From the NCBI GenBank assembly GCA_019359245.1, contig JAHHHR010000058.1, positions 1-44,781 of the forward strand: a stretch of DNA of 44,781 bases, given 5' to 3'. Shown one piece after another: positions 1 through 9,600 of the stretch. Source of the DNA: Nostoc desertorum CM1-VF14. Lineage in GTDB: Bacteria > Cyanobacteriota > Cyanobacteriia > Cyanobacteriales > Nostocaceae. The notes under the pieces were generated by a model that saw only the letters and a program-made list of their open reading frames with translations, had not been told where the DNA came from and ran no database searches. The first letter of the stretch is position 1. Each line of letters begins with the position of its first letter. Made by a program: the position numbers and the translations under genes.

Positions 1-67
1 CCAGTTCTTCTTTTGATAACTGGTTCAAGCTTTCTCGGTCTAAATCTTGAGGCAGGTTTTGGTTCAT
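1..67 (-). CDS. IS66-family transposase, N-terminal fragment cut by the window edge
   Basis: An ATG at 67 on the minus strand opens a frame that runs off the left edge after 22 codons. It reads MNQNLPQDLDRESLNQLSKE, which resembles the amino terminus of cyanobacterial IS66-type transposases (TnpC, DDE recombinase) as I remember them. The adjacent 60 bases look like an IS66 left end. The rest of the element lies outside the window, so integrity and accessory genes cannot be judged. Confidence 0.7.
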   Translation of the reverse strand, partial: MNQNLPQDLDRESLNQLSKEEL

Positions 68-127
68 ATTTGTGATATTCTCTCTCAAGCGTCCCCTTTG
101 TCAATACCCTGCCACCTGAATCCTTAC
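1..127 (-). mobile_element. end of an IS66-like element
   Basis: On the minus strand the element appears to begin at 127 with GTAAGGATTCAGGTGGCAGG, which fits the GTAA-starting terminal inverted repeats known for IS66, and leads 60 bases later into the transposase start codon. The boundary is also visible in the neighbouring gene: the sacsin-like reading frame runs into the element at codon GTA and ends a few codons inside it. The other terminus and the expected 8-bp target duplication are outside the window. Confidence 0.7.
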
Positions 128-2767
128 TAATAAACTAACATTAGAGATATTTTTTAAAATCTCTAAATAGTGCTTTAACTCCAGGGTAGAGATAAAACCA
201 AAAAAGTCTCTTAATTCAGAAGAAATAGGATGAACACAATCAAAAACTGGTAGATACTTTCCTGCAATTTCGTTAATTTCAGCGCTGTTTACAAAAACAT
301 TTTCAGGTTTATAACATTTTCCTACAGTAGTTGGAATACACTCCTTACCCCTTATATACCATTCAAGATATGTTGTGCTAATAGTAATTTTATAACTATT
401 GTGTCCATCACCTATTCCATACCAGAGAGAAGGCTTTTCCAGGAAAAATTTTAAATTTAATTCTCCAGATTTAATAACACTTTCCCAAAATATCTTTGCA
501 AAAAAGTAGTCGTTAGTTGTTTTTTCTAAAAAACTCAAATTTCTTACGAAGGAGACTTCATTATGCAACCCATAACCAAATCCATTTCTCGTAAGTATTG
601 TACTAAGATAACCATTATTAATATCAAAGTATTCCTTCCCAAAACTACTACTTAATGAAGAAAGAGAACTAAAAATAAATTGATATTTATTTATATTCTG
701 TTTTACCTTCATTTTCAGGAAAAAGGCTTTCCATTCTGTTTTATCATCTTTACCTTCTAGATAGCTTTCAGATACATAAACATCAATAGAATATTTTTCT
801 TCAAGCATTAACTCAGGATTATAAAAATTAGATAAGTAGCATTTTTCACAACTTATTAGAGATCCTTTCTTAGTCAGCAAGCTAACTTTGCGAAGTTCTA
901 CAAACTGTTCATTTGTGATAATATTTTCTTTATAAGCATTAAAAATAAAGCGTATTGTATCAATTGCATTATCAACATTAATAAATTTTTCAGGTTCTTG
1001 AATAATTAGACTAATAAATGATGAATCTGTTGGTTCTTGTACACCTAAAAGAGAAAGCCAATTATAAATTTCTTGACTATTCTTGATTTTAGTTAATACA
1101 TCAGTGTGTATAACTTCTTCATCAGTAACTTTTGTATGTTTACCAAATAATAAAGTAACTGGCTTGCATAATTTTGAATTTTGATTAAAGATAAAAGGTA
1201 CATCCTTAATTTTTTGGTAAAATTCATTAGCATTTTTTTGTTTTTGAGACTGCTCAAACAAAAAAATTATCAAATTAAAATTTTCTTCTACTTGATGCTT
1301 GCTTATAAAAGTTTCAGATGTGAAAAAATCTCCTAAATCATCAATATCAAAAATTGTTAATCCGAATCTACTAAGACTATTTAAATTATCGAAATAAGGA
1401 ATTAAAGAGTCACAGGAAAAATATTTGTTTCTTTTAATATTTATATAGTCAATTAAAATTTTCTGATTTATAAATTTTGAAATATTGCTTTGATCCCAAA
1501 TCGCTTCGCTTACTTTTAATAAATATCCTTGTTCATTAAGAATAAATGCTATTTCGCTAACTGCGGTGTTAAGACCATCGTTGAAAGAGCGTTTTAATTC
1601 TGAATGACTAGAAAACCTATGAGGTAAAAGTTTTAAAATTTCATTTTTGTACTTTGATTGAGCAAGTTCTGATAACCATGTAAAAAGATAAATTGGTATT
1701 TGTTTAAAAAGCCAAATATTCCAATATAAATCTTCGTGAAGATGTTGCCTACCTGCATCTGTAAGGAAACTTGCATTTACCAAAAATGGGAAATCATAGT
1801 TCACTGATGTTGGAAGATAAGTAAATATCAATCTGTTTTCTTTATCTGCGGTTTTAATCTTGCCATCTTCCAGTTGAACAGCAAAAGATATTTCTGTTTT
1901 ATTCGATTGTCTTAGTTTTTTGGGAATACGTATATCATTTCCCATAATATTTCTTGTTGAATTATCTACATTAAACATAAATAATTTTACTAACCAGGAA
2001 CTTATATCCTGTCCATTTCTTTTTAACTTAACTATTCCGTTCTGTCTAAGCTTTTCAATAGTAAAAACAACTGCTTTAGTAATAGTAATAATAACTTGTT
2101 GACTTCTAAGAAAAAGTAATATTTGGGTATTAGACAAAAGTTCAAATAATTCTCTCTGGAGTTTGTCTACAGAGCCATATCTCACAATTGTAGAAACATT
2201 AAAATTATTCACAAAAGCTAATTCTGACGGTAAATCTGTCCAAATCGGAATAATCTGCCAAGGCATTTTTACATTTGCCTCTTTCCCCCTGTTCATTCTT
2301 TTATTTTTCCAATCTTGTTCATTTCCCCAACTCGTACACCAATGATTTTCCCAATTATTCTTATCAAATCTAAAACAATAATTGCCAGAATTTATAATTA
2401 CGTAATCTGAATGGGAGAAAACAGACTTAAATCCAATCCCCTTAAAACCTGTTTTATTTTCATCTCCCTTTTTATTCCCATCTCCCACACTACAAATCGA
2501 TTCAATATCTATTTCTGTAAACCTTTCGCCTTGATGGGAAATAACTAGGTACTGTCCTATAATTTGAATTTGAATTTCAAGTTTTCCAGAACTGCTACTT
2601 GCATCATCTGCATTCTGGAGCATTTCATAAATAAACCTTTTGCTATCGGTATAAATATCTGTAGATAAAGACTCCAAAGAATTAGCTATATCCTGGCATG
2701 ATTCAGGACTGGTATAATTCGACTTTTGTTTATTTAATTGCTCTATGATTTTTTTTGCGTAAGTCAT
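101..2767 (-). CDS. Sacsin/HSP90-like (GHKL) ATPase domain protein, 3'-truncated by an IS66 element
   Basis: This 888-residue frame starts with a GHKL ATP-binding fold of the kind found in sacsin and in large bacterial proteins linked to defence islands. Visible motifs are the N-box FIYEMLQNADDA (residues 45-56, with E48, N52 and D55 as expected Mg-ATP ligands) and the glycine-rich lid GFKGIGFKSVF (107-117). The rest is divergent. Family members are usually considerably longer (over 1000 residues). Here the last eight residues (VRIQVAGY) are encoded by the end of the inserted IS66 element, so the original carboxy terminus is missing. It is AT-rich compared with later genes. The ATPase domain is intact, but the truncated product may be inactive. 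Substrate and partners are unknown. Confidence 0.8.
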   Translation of the reverse strand: MTYAKKIIEQLNKQKSNYTSPESCQDIANSLESLSTDIYTDSKRFIYEMLQNADDASSSSGKLEIQIQIIGQYLVISHQGERFTEIDIESICSVGDGNKKGDENKTGFKGIGFKSVFSHSDYVIINSGNYCFRFDKNNWENHWCTSWGNEQDWKNKRMNRGKEANVKMPWQIIPIWTDLPSELAFVNNFNVSTIVRYGSVDKLQRELFELLSNTQILLFLRSQQVIITITKAVVFTIEKLRQNGIVKLKRNGQDISSWLVKLFMFNVDNSTRNIMGNDIRIPKKLRQSNKTEISFAVQLEDGKIKTADKENRLIFTYLPTSVNYDFPFLVNASFLTDAGRQHLHEDLYWNIWLFKQIPIYLFTWLSELAQSKYKNEILKLLPHRFSSHSELKRSFNDGLNTAVSEIAFILNEQGYLLKVSEAIWDQSNISKFINQKILIDYINIKRNKYFSCDSLIPYFDNLNSLSRFGLTIFDIDDLGDFFTSETFISKHQVEENFNLIIFLFEQSQKQKNANEFYQKIKDVPFIFNQNSKLCKPVTLLFGKHTKVTDEEVIHTDVLTKIKNSQEIYNWLSLLGVQEPTDSSFISLIIQEPEKFINVDNAIDTIRFIFNAYKENIITNEQFVELRKVSLLTKKGSLISCEKCYLSNFYNPELMLEEKYSIDVYVSESYLEGKDDKTEWKAFFLKMKVKQNINKYQFIFSSLSSLSSSFGKEYFDINNGYLSTILTRNGFGYGLHNEVSFVRNLSFLEKTTNDYFFAKIFWESVIKSGELNLKFFLEKPSLWYGIGDGHNSYKITISTTYLEWYIRGKECIPTTVGKCYKPENVFVNSAEINEIAGKYLPVFDCVHPISSELRDFFGFISTLELKHYLEILKNISNVSLLVRIQVAGY

Positions 2768-3131
2768 TGATATTCTTCCTTTGCGCCTTATTCACTTTGG
2801 TGTATAACCTAAGATTGTTTCTATCTTTGATTAGAGGTTCAATAATATTTTGGTTTTATTATCGAGATAAGCTAGCCCTGTCAATCAGTAACTTACGGAT
2901 GCTGACTTTTAAATTCAGGTCAGCATCAAAGGTTTTACGATGATTGACAACATCAATTGGTCATAGTTTTTTGTACCCAACAGGAGAAAATTAGAAGGTC
3001 GGCTACAAAGACTTTGAGCAAGCGATCGCATTCTAGACCTTAATCAATCTCGGATTAGTAGGTTAAATCTGCGACTACCCTCTGAAAGTTGCGACATCAA
3101 ACAACCCATTGCAAGTATCGCGATATCAAAA
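2768..3131. other. intergenic region with one perfect hairpin
   Basis: No convincing gene is present between the sacsin-like gene and the XRE gene terminator. The region holds a perfect 9-bp stem, GATGCTGAC / GTCAGCATC (2898-2906 with 2919-2927), and a HIP1 site near 3021. The hairpin has no strong T-tract on either side, so it is not called as a terminator. Short open frames here look like chance frames. Confidence 0.5.
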
Positions 3132-3156
3132 TTAAGTAAGCATACTACTTACTTAA
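3132..3156 (-). terminator. putative rho-independent terminator of the XRE gene
   Basis: Read on the minus strand, just after the stop codon at 3184, TTAAGTAAG and CTTACTTAA form a perfect 9-bp stem with a 7-base loop, followed directly by TTTTG. Position and T-run fit an intrinsic terminator, although the stem is AT-rich and therefore weak. Confidence 0.5.
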
Positions 3157-3183
3157 ACAAATCTGTTTACTTGTTACTCAGAA

Positions 3184-3432
3184 CTAATTTGATTGATATT
3201 TCGCTAACAGTTTTTGCCCTTGTTCACCCATCTCTTGTAGAAGTTTTTCAATCCTCTGCATAGCCATTGGTGATAATTTAGAGCGTTTATTTTCCCAACG
3301 ATTAACTGTGGAATAAGTAACACCCAAATGTGTTGCAAACTGTTCTTGGGTTAAACCAACTACAGTGCGAAGTTCATGGATAAGCTGTCCCAGTTTTGGT
3401 TGTTCGATTACCAAAGGCTTTTTGATAGTCAT
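3184..3432 (-). CDS. XRE-family helix-turn-helix regulator
   Basis: A small DNA-binding protein of 82 residues from ATG 3432; a GTG at 3447 would give 87. The core LGQLIHELRTVVGLTQEQFA followed by HLGVTYSTVNRWENKR is a classic Cro/CI-type helix-turn-helix with the QEQFA helix and the STVNRWE recognition helix. The lysine- and glutamate-rich tail has no extra domain. It stands alone, with a plausible terminator just downstream and the ybaK-like gene 170 bp upstream. Proteins of this size in cyanobacteria are often antitoxins or plasmid regulators, but no toxin gene is adjacent. Confidence 0.8.
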   Translation of the reverse strand: MTIKKPLVIEQPKLGQLIHELRTVVGLTQEQFATHLGVTYSTVNRWENKRSKLSPMAMQRIEKLLQEMGEQGQKLLAKYQSN

Positions 3433-3601
3433 TAGCTCAAAACCCACTACTTGAGTAGCAAATAATGTGTAATTTGCTATATCGTAGTTAGCCTAGTACT
3501 GGGTTGCAACCCGCTAATATACTGTTATTTATTTACTGTAGCTTTAATATCTCTATGTAATAAACGCAACTTGTACTTAAGTATGCTTGGTGAAAACTGG
3601 T

Positions 3602-4069
3602 TTAATGTACAATTGCTCCCAAAGTACCCTTAACTGCACGTAAATAATCATCTGGCGATAGCAGAAGCAGCATTCCTCGCATTCCACCAGAAACAGTAAT
3701 CTGCTCAAATAGAGTTGCAGTTTCATCAAGATAAACAGGATAGTCTTTTTTACTCGCTAAAGCTGTCACACCGCCACGGATGTATCCTGTTAGTGGCTGA
3801 ACTTCCTTGAGAGCAACTGTCTCAACTTTGCGGTTTCCTGAAATCCGCGCTAAAGCTTTCAAGTCTAACTGAGCATTTCCCGGTACAACAGCAAAACAGA
3901 TGCCTGTTGTGTCACCTCTGACTACTAGAGTTTTAAAAACTTGCTCTGGGGGAAGACCAACTTTGTGCGCCGTACTCTCAGCAGCGAGATCGTCAGGGTC
4001 AACCTCATAGCTCAGGATTTGGTAGGGAATACCTAGTTTATCGAGTAGTCGAGCAGCATTAGTTTTCAT
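3602..4069 (-). CDS. ybaK: YbaK/EbsC-type Cys-tRNA(Pro) deacylase
   Basis: This is a 155-residue stand-alone editing-domain protein that, in characterised relatives, hydrolyses cysteine mischarged on tRNA(Pro) in the cytoplasm. Supporting features are the start MKTNAARLLD, the FKTLVVRGD segment (residues 45-53) holding the conserved lysine of the YbaK family, the central FAVVPG block, and the GYIRGGVTAL and ISVSGGMRG-like segment (here TVSGGMRGML) that line the active site. Length is normal for the family. Start is the ATG at 4069. It is 22 bp upstream of the vapC stop, same strand, and may be co-transcribed with the toxin-antitoxin pair by read-through. Confidence 0.92.
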   Translation of the reverse strand: MKTNAARLLDKLGIPYQILSYEVDPDDLAAESTAHKVGLPPEQVFKTLVVRGDTTGICFAVVPGNAQLDLKALARISGNRKVETVALKEVQPLTGYIRGGVTALASKKDYPVYLDETATLFEQITVSGGMRGMLLLLSPDDYLRAVKGTLGAIVH

Positions 4070-4091
4070 TTAAGTCCACAAAAGATATTAT

Positions 4092-4499
4092 TTATTGCTC
4101 AAGCTCCCAATCCTCAATCACCAGCCCACTAACGCGACTAAATTCTCTGGTGTTGTGCGTTACTAATGTTAAGTTATTCACTAGTGCAATCGCTGCAATC
4201 TGCAAATCATAAGGCCCTATTGGTGTACCAAGCGTCCCTAACTCTGCCCGAATTGTGCCAAAAATTCGAGCTGCCCGATCATCAAAAGGCAAAGATACAA
4301 AATTATTTAAGAATGCTTCTTGTAATGTTAAAGTCCGTGTGGGATTATTACTTCGCATTGCACCATAGAATAGTTCGGCTTTTACTACCGAACAAACAAC
4401 AATATCTGCTGGTGATAGCGATTCTAACCTCTGCCTCACAGCAGACATAGGACGATTCAGATAAACAATACAAGCATTGGTATCTAACAAATATCTCAC
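4092..4499 (-). CDS. vapC: VapC-like PIN-domain ribonuclease toxin
   Basis: A 135-residue PIN-domain protein. The expected acidic active site is visible: D6 in LLDTNACIVYL, E42 in KAELFYGAMRS, D98 in PYDLQIAAIAL, and N116 in the THNTREF motif that often replaces the fourth acid. Family members are Mg-dependent ribonucleases, commonly cutting tRNA. Its start overlaps the stop of the upstream 84-residue gene by 4 bp (ATGA), the normal arrangement for antitoxin then toxin with translational coupling. No damage is seen. Confidence 0.9.
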   Translation of the reverse strand: MRYLLDTNACIVYLNRPMSAVRQRLESLSPADIVVCSVVKAELFYGAMRSNNPTRTLTLQEAFLNNFVSLPFDDRAARIFGTIRAELGTLGTPIGPYDLQIAAIALVNNLTLVTHNTREFSRVSGLVIEDWELEQ

Positions 4500-4750
4500 T
4501 CTAATGGCTCCCTAGTGTCATACTCACCTTGGGGATATCTTTGAATTGGATCATCTGCTAATGATCCAGCTGTTTGTTCAAAAAATCCGGCTGGCCATCC
4601 CAATTCTTCGGGTGTTTTCGGGGGCGCTGATGGTTCTATTTGTTGATAAATCACTACGACTTCCATTTCTTTGTCTGTTATGCCAACAGGAATCTCAAGG
4701 TGCAAAATGCCATCATCCCCAACATGAGAACATAACTTAATACTTTGCAT
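4496..4750 (-). CDS. vapB: antitoxin partner of the VapC-like toxin
   Basis: An 84-residue acidic protein directly upstream of the PIN-domain toxin with a 4-bp stop-start overlap. The amino half (DGILHLEIPVGITDKEMEVVV) has a beta-rich, AbrB-like feel. The carboxy half (TPEELGWPAGFFEQTAGSLADDP) matches the toxin-wrapping tail of cyanobacterial VapB-type antitoxins, with the PEELGWP...FFEQ motif. It would neutralise VapC and bind the operon promoter. Function rests on tail motif and gene order. The start ATG at 4750 is the only reasonable one. Confidence 0.82.
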   Translation of the reverse strand: MQSIKLCSHVGDDGILHLEIPVGITDKEMEVVVIYQQIEPSAPPKTPEELGWPAGFFEQTAGSLADDPIQRYPQGEYDTREPLE

Positions 4751-4762
4751 TACTGTTTTCTC

Positions 4763-5038
4763 CTAGTCCTTGGTTGATTGAAAATTACGGGGTATCTCAT
4801 CTATAATGCCGTATTCTTTTTCAATCACACTCAACAGCTTCTTCTCCATAGCTGTCAAATACGGTCGCTTCAACTCTCCCAAGTGCTTTAAGACAGCACT
4901 TGAGGCATCTTCCAAGTTTTGATTTTCCCATAGCCTATGAATGCGTAGGCGTAGCCCGCCGCAGGCATCGCTTCCTGTGGGAGAAATAGCACCATCGCTG
5001 ATTAACTGCATCTGCTGAGATTCGGATGAATAAGCCAA
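4763..5038 (-). pseudogene. 3'-end remnant (copy A) of the ParB/KorB-like gene
   Basis: This 91-residue frame is not an independent gene. Its last 75 residues align with the carboxy end of the intact protein at 17522-18550 (SQQMQLISD versus CEQMQVISD; LGELKRPYLTAMEKKLLSVIEKEYG versus LGKLNRPYLTAVEEKLLKLLELEYG). Relative to that gene it carries an in-frame insertion that includes the short repeat at 4943-4971. Homology stops near 5022, where the start of a plus-strand gene lies. It is the outermost of four decayed copies in the left arm, all in the same orientation. Confidence 0.75.
4943..4971. repeat. short dispersed repeat inside a HIP1-like octamer
   Basis: GCG, then a 21-nt core (4946-4966, TAGGCGTAGCCCGCCGCAGG plus C), then ATCGC. 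Removing the core would restore GCGATCGC. The same core with one change occurs at 12216-12236. Confidence 0.8.
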
Positions 5039-5202
5039 TTCCTGAGAAATTATCTAGCCAAATCGACACAGGTGTTAAACTCGCTATGAAAAAAGCTATT
5101 GAAAGACACCGCCGTTTAGTAGAATTTATTAGCATTTGGCAAAATGGCCAAGTTGTGAGATTAACCGCCATACAAATTCCTCCTTTCAACTCAGATGAGT
5201 AA
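5026..5202 (+). CDS. small conserved protein of 58 residues upstream of the pRiA4b-like gene
   Basis: A short gene starting at ATG 5026: MNKPIPEKLSSQIDTGVKLA, with a basic helix KKAIERHRRL and a carboxy part WQNGQVVRLTAIQIPPF. The pattern (helical start, then WxxGxVVxLTAxxI) resembles small cyanobacterial proteins often found beside toxin or plasmid genes, with no assigned function. Its stop overlaps the next start by 8 bp (5195-5202), which suggests translational coupling with the downstream gene. Its first bases overlap the truncated copy A on the other strand. Confidence 0.65.
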   Translation: MNKPIPEKLSSQIDTGVKLAMKKAIERHRRLVEFISIWQNGQVVRLTAIQIPPFNSDE

Positions 5203-6463
5203 CCTATTTTCCCTCATTCCAGATCAAATCCGAGATAAGCTACCACTGACGGAAGATAAAAAAGAACTACTTCAACAGCAAACCATTAGTCAAAATATTC
5301 CAGGAACAATTCTGCGGGATTTTCAAACTATTTTAGAATTTCTCCAACCCAACGGCGTTGAAGTTAGTAGTACTTATCACCAATTGTCCCTTAAATATCT
5401 CCAACAACTTAACTCACAATTGAGTTATCCCATAGATATTAACCTCAAACGTCCTGTACAAAAATCCTATCCTTATATCCACGGTCTTTATTTTCTCCTC
5501 CGCACCTCTGGACTATCTCAAGTTATTACCAAAGGTAAAAAGAGCAAGTTAGTTTTAGACCAAAAAATTCTGCAAATTTGGCAAGGATTAAACCACACAG
5601 AACAATATTTTACCCTGCTAGAATCTTGGTTAGTTTGGGGAGAAAGCGAACTCTTAGGCGACCAAAGAGATATGTTTGACCAAGCATATCGCTGTTTATT
5701 ATTTTGGAACAATCTCCCATCATCAGGATTAAAAATTAATAATTACTCAGAACAAGATAAATTAGTTTATTATCCTGGTTTCCACAATCTCGCTCTCTTA
5801 CATTTATTTGGATTAATTGAACTGACATCAGGAAAACCACAAGCCGCTAAAGGCTGGCGTTTTACTCATGTAAACCCCAAGCCTTGGGGTAATGCTCTCA
5901 TGGCTGTGTTAACAGAAAGTCGCTCAAATATCCAAATAGAAGATTATGCCACTTTTCGGTTAGATTTTCGCATAGCTTTTGACAATTTAAAACCTTATCT
6001 CCAACCCTATTTCCCGGAATGGTCACAAACTTTAGTGATTGCCGAAGGCGGTTTTACTGAGGGTGTTTACATATTTAAAGCCACTTTACAGAATGCTTGG
6101 CGACGGATTGCTATTCCTAGTTACTTCAATTTAGATGAAGTCGCTGCCGCAATTGTGCAAGTATTTGATTTTGACCCGGAACACCTCTACAGATTTATTC
6201 ACAAAGACCGTTTAGGAAGAACTTTGGAATTTAATCATCCTGTTGTCGAAATTCCCCCTGATACCTGCGATTTTCGTTTAGGCGATTTATCCCTAGAGGT
6301 AGGTAGTCATTTACAATTTATCTTTGATTTACTGCAAGAGTGGGAATTTGATTTATATGTAGAGAAAATTGAACCAGCCAATAACAAAATGAAAAAGCCC
6401 AAGATTCTTGAATCTTATGGTGAACCGCCAGCGCAGTATGGCGAAGAGGAAGAGCTTTACTGA
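5195..6463 (+). CDS. plasmid pRiA4b ORF-3-like protein
   Basis: A 422-residue protein whose carboxy half (about residues 290-415) matches the PRiA4_ORF3-like domain: YIFKATLQNAWRRIAIP, then LDEVAAAIVQVFDFDPEHLYRF, then the DLSLEVGSHLQFIFDLLQEWEF segment and the KPKILESYGEPPAQYGE ending typical of the family. The first 280 residues are a helical domain seen in cyanobacterial members. The family is widespread on plasmids and mobile regions; its biochemical role is unknown. It overlaps the upstream 58-residue gene by 8 bp. Start ATG 5195. Confidence 0.85.
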   Translation: MSNLFSLIPDQIRDKLPLTEDKKELLQQQTISQNIPGTILRDFQTILEFLQPNGVEVSSTYHQLSLKYLQQLNSQLSYPIDINLKRPVQKSYPYIHGLYFLLRTSGLSQVITKGKKSKLVLDQKILQIWQGLNHTEQYFTLLESWLVWGESELLGDQRDMFDQAYRCLLFWNNLPSSGLKINNYSEQDKLVYYPGFHNLALLHLFGLIELTSGKPQAAKGWRFTHVNPKPWGNALMAVLTESRSNIQIEDYATFRLDFRIAFDNLKPYLQPYFPEWSQTLVIAEGGFTEGVYIFKATLQNAWRRIAIPSYFNLDEVAAAIVQVFDFDPEHLYRFIHKDRLGRTLEFNHPVVEIPPDTCDFRLGDLSLEVGSHLQFIFDLLQEWEFDLYVEKIEPANNKMKKPKILESYGEPPAQYGEEEELY

Positions 6464-6472
6464 TGCGATCGC

Positions 6473-6590
6473 TCTTACTATATGAGTGTAAAGGGATGGG
6501 TAGTGCGTTCCTGCGTGTGGTCGATTCGCTGGAAGAGCGCTACCCGGCGTATCTTACTATATGAGTGTAAAGGGATGGGTAGTGCGTTCC
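6473..6590. repeat. pair of 39-bp direct repeats, 79 bp apart
   Basis: The same 39 bases (starting TCTTACTATATGAGTGTAAA) occur at 6473-6511 and 6552-6590. They fill most of the gap between the pRiA4b-like gene and the STAND gene, which converge here. Only two copies exist, so this is a local duplication and not an array. Confidence 0.85.
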
Positions 6591-6615
6591 CCAAAGGGGT
6601 TGCCCCAGGCATCAC
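6584..6615. repeat. short dispersed repeat, 24-nt core in a HIP1-like site
   Basis: GCG, a 24-nt core at 6587-6610 (beginning TTCCCCAAAGGGG and ending CCAGGC), then ATCAC. It is the same family as the insert at 8857-8880 within the STAND gene. Confidence 0.7.
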
Positions 6616-6644
6616 CTCAACATCGATTGCATATTGTCTAAGAT

Positions 6645-9600
6645 TTATTCTCGATCTTCCACCGCACCTAATGCCTTAAGCGTGGCTTTTTCAGCTTCGG
6701 TTAAGCCTTTAACGCCTGTGATGTTCATACCTTCATAAGGTCTTGGCGGTATAAGTGTTTTTAAGCAATCGCCTGTATTAGTATCCCAAAGTTTAATTGT
6801 TCCATCTTCGCTTCCACTAGCTAGCAATTTTCCATCTGGGCTAAAACTAATTGATACTACCCAATTAATATGACCTTGCAAAACTTTAAGGCATTGACCA
6901 TTATTTACATCCCATAATTTGACTGTTCTGTCATGACTGCTGCTGCCTAGAATTTTACCATTTGGACTAAAGACAACAGACCTGACTTTATGAGTATGGG
7001 CTTGTAAGCTATTCAAGCACTGGTCAGTTTTAATATTCCATAATTTTACCCTCCCATCTATTGTTCCACTGGCAATAATTGGAGTATTAGGGTGTAAATC
7101 AACTGACCATACTTCTTCGTCTTCTTGTAAAGTTTTGATACAATCACCGATTTGAGCATCCCATATCTTGATTGTCTTATCTTCACTTGCAGTAATTAGC
7201 GTTTGTCCATTTTGAGCAAAAACGATCCCTTGTACCCATTTATTATGCCCTTGCAAAATTTTCAACCGTTGACCAGTAGAAACATCCCAAAGATTCACTA
7301 TACTTTCATCGCTACTAGCCAGGATTTTACCATCAGAACTTATAGCAACTGGCAACACCCAAGGGCCACGCCCCTTTAAAATATGAAGGCATTTTCCATT
7401 GCTAAGATCCCATAGCCTAACAGTTTTATCACTACTCCCACTAGCTAATATTTGCCCAGCAGAACTAAAAGAAATAGAAGATAACCAATAACTATGACCT
7501 CGTAAATTTTTGAAACACTGACCTGTGTTTGTATTCCATAGCCTTAATATACCGTCATCACTCCCACTAGCTAATGTGCAATTATCTGGACTGAAAGCAA
7601 CAGATAGTACCAAATGATGGTAGCCTTGCAAAATTTTAAAACATTGACTATTCATCAAGTCCCACAATCTGGCTGTTTGGTCATCTCCTGCACTAGCTAG
7701 CATTTTTCCATCGTTACTAAATGTGATTGACCTTACCCATTTCGTATGACCTTGTAAAGTTTTCAGACATTGACCTGTGCCTAAATCCCAAAGTTTTATT
7801 GTTGAGTCGAAGCTACTACTAGCAAGTATTTGACCACCAGGGCTAAATACAACTGATGTCACCTCTCTAATATGCCCTTGTATTGTTTTTAAACATTGAC
7901 CTGTACTTACATCCCAAAGTTTTATGATTTGCTCAGAACTACCACTAGCTAATGTTTTACTATCAGGACTAAAAGCTATTGACCTAATCCTAAATGCCAT
8001 TCCTTGCTTATTCGCTTGTATAGTTTTCAGACATTGACCTGTACTTGCATCCCAGAGTTTTATTGTTTGGTCATAACTGCCACTAGCTAGCATTTTTCCA
8101 TCAGGACTAAAAGCTATTGACCTGATCTTATCAGTATGTCCTATTAAAATATGAAGGCATTCATTAGTGTGTATATCCCAAAGGCGTAATGTCTTCTCTG
8201 AACTTGTAGCAAAAATACGACCACTAGGGTGAAAAGCAACCGAGTATAAATTGCCAGAGTCTCCTTCTAAAGTTTGGATACATTTACCACTTTGTACATC
8301 CCATAACTTTATAGTTTGGTCATCACTACCACTAACTAGCATTCGACCATTAGGGCTAAAAACAACTGAACGTACCCAGTCAATGTGTCCCTGAAATGTT
8401 AATAATCGATTACCATCTGGTATTGCCCAAAGGTGAATTTGCCCGTTAGTATCACCTGTCGCTAAAACTTTATCATTAGGATTAAATGCTACTGATAAAA
8501 CACTACCCAATATTTTAGTAAAAATAGAACCAGTAAGATTTGCCTGCTTCAAATTTATGCTAACTAAATTTGAATTACTAAAATCAGCTTTTTTAATGAC
8601 TGCACCACTAAAATCTTTCTCCTCTAATGCTGCCTTATCAATATTTACTGCTACTGTTGCTGCATTTCCCCCAACATAACCAACCTCATCCTCGCTTCTA
8701 AAGCGTGTTGCTTCAATAACTTTAATAATCTCCTTGTTTACCTCTACATCAACCATTGGTACAAGCAAATCCATTACTGCTTTCGTCAAAGGCGATTGCC
8801 CAAATGTCTCCTTCAATTTCTCCAAAGACTCACTAATAAATCTTCTCAAAGGTGCGATCGACAAAGGGATTGCCACAGGCATCGCCTCGCTACTCCTTTG
8901 ACGCGAAAAATAACCAGACCAAGTATAATCAACAGGCGCTGTACTGCTATCCAAACCTGACTGTGCTTGGGCTAATTCCGTAAAATCGCTAGCCAACACC
9001 CCCAACTCTGCTGCAAATTTATACGCCACAAAAAACTCTAACAGCGATCTATGCGCTGGAGTATAGTCACCATCAGCATTGCGGACAAGCATCGTCTGCG
9101 CCATCATGTCATAATGCCAGTGATCTAAATCCTTCTCTTCTTGAACAATAGAACCAAATAAGCGACGAATACGTTCTGGGAACAGCCGATAATTCAGGCT
9201 CATTTGGTTACTAGACAACATTTCCCAAGACAACTCGCACAGAAAATACAGTTTATCTGCAAGGGAAGTAAAAGTACGCTCTGCTTTGATGTCTCGTTCC
9301 ATCTTGCGTCGCACTGCATAGAAATAAACCCGTGACATATCCACAGGTTTACCCGCCTCAATATCTGGCAATGCTTCTAAAATTAATTCAGTCATCAGTG
9401 GGCGACGCGCTAAGTCCAAAAGTTGAGAATTACCCATTACCTGCTCAACTGTTGCTGGTTCAGCTTGGTATGACAACAGCTGCCGAATTTGTTCGTCGTT
9501 AAATTTCTCCAGTTCCAAGACTTCAAATTGAGGTGTTTCGCCAGTTAATTTTTTAGTTGATGCTTGCAGTTCTGCATTTAGTAAAGCACGTCCTTCCTTC

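Noticed and set aside
4092..5038. Three-gene toxin-antitoxin operon including the 91-residue frame
   Set aside because: The 91-residue frame is a truncated copy of the ParB/KorB-like 3' end and not a third partner.
6473..6590. Short CRISPR array of two repeats
   Set aside because: Only two copies, no spacer series and no cas genes; a local duplication is simpler.
6482..6679. 65-residue plus-strand protein over the 39-bp repeats
   Set aside because: It is the translation of repeats and of the antisense end of the STAND gene.
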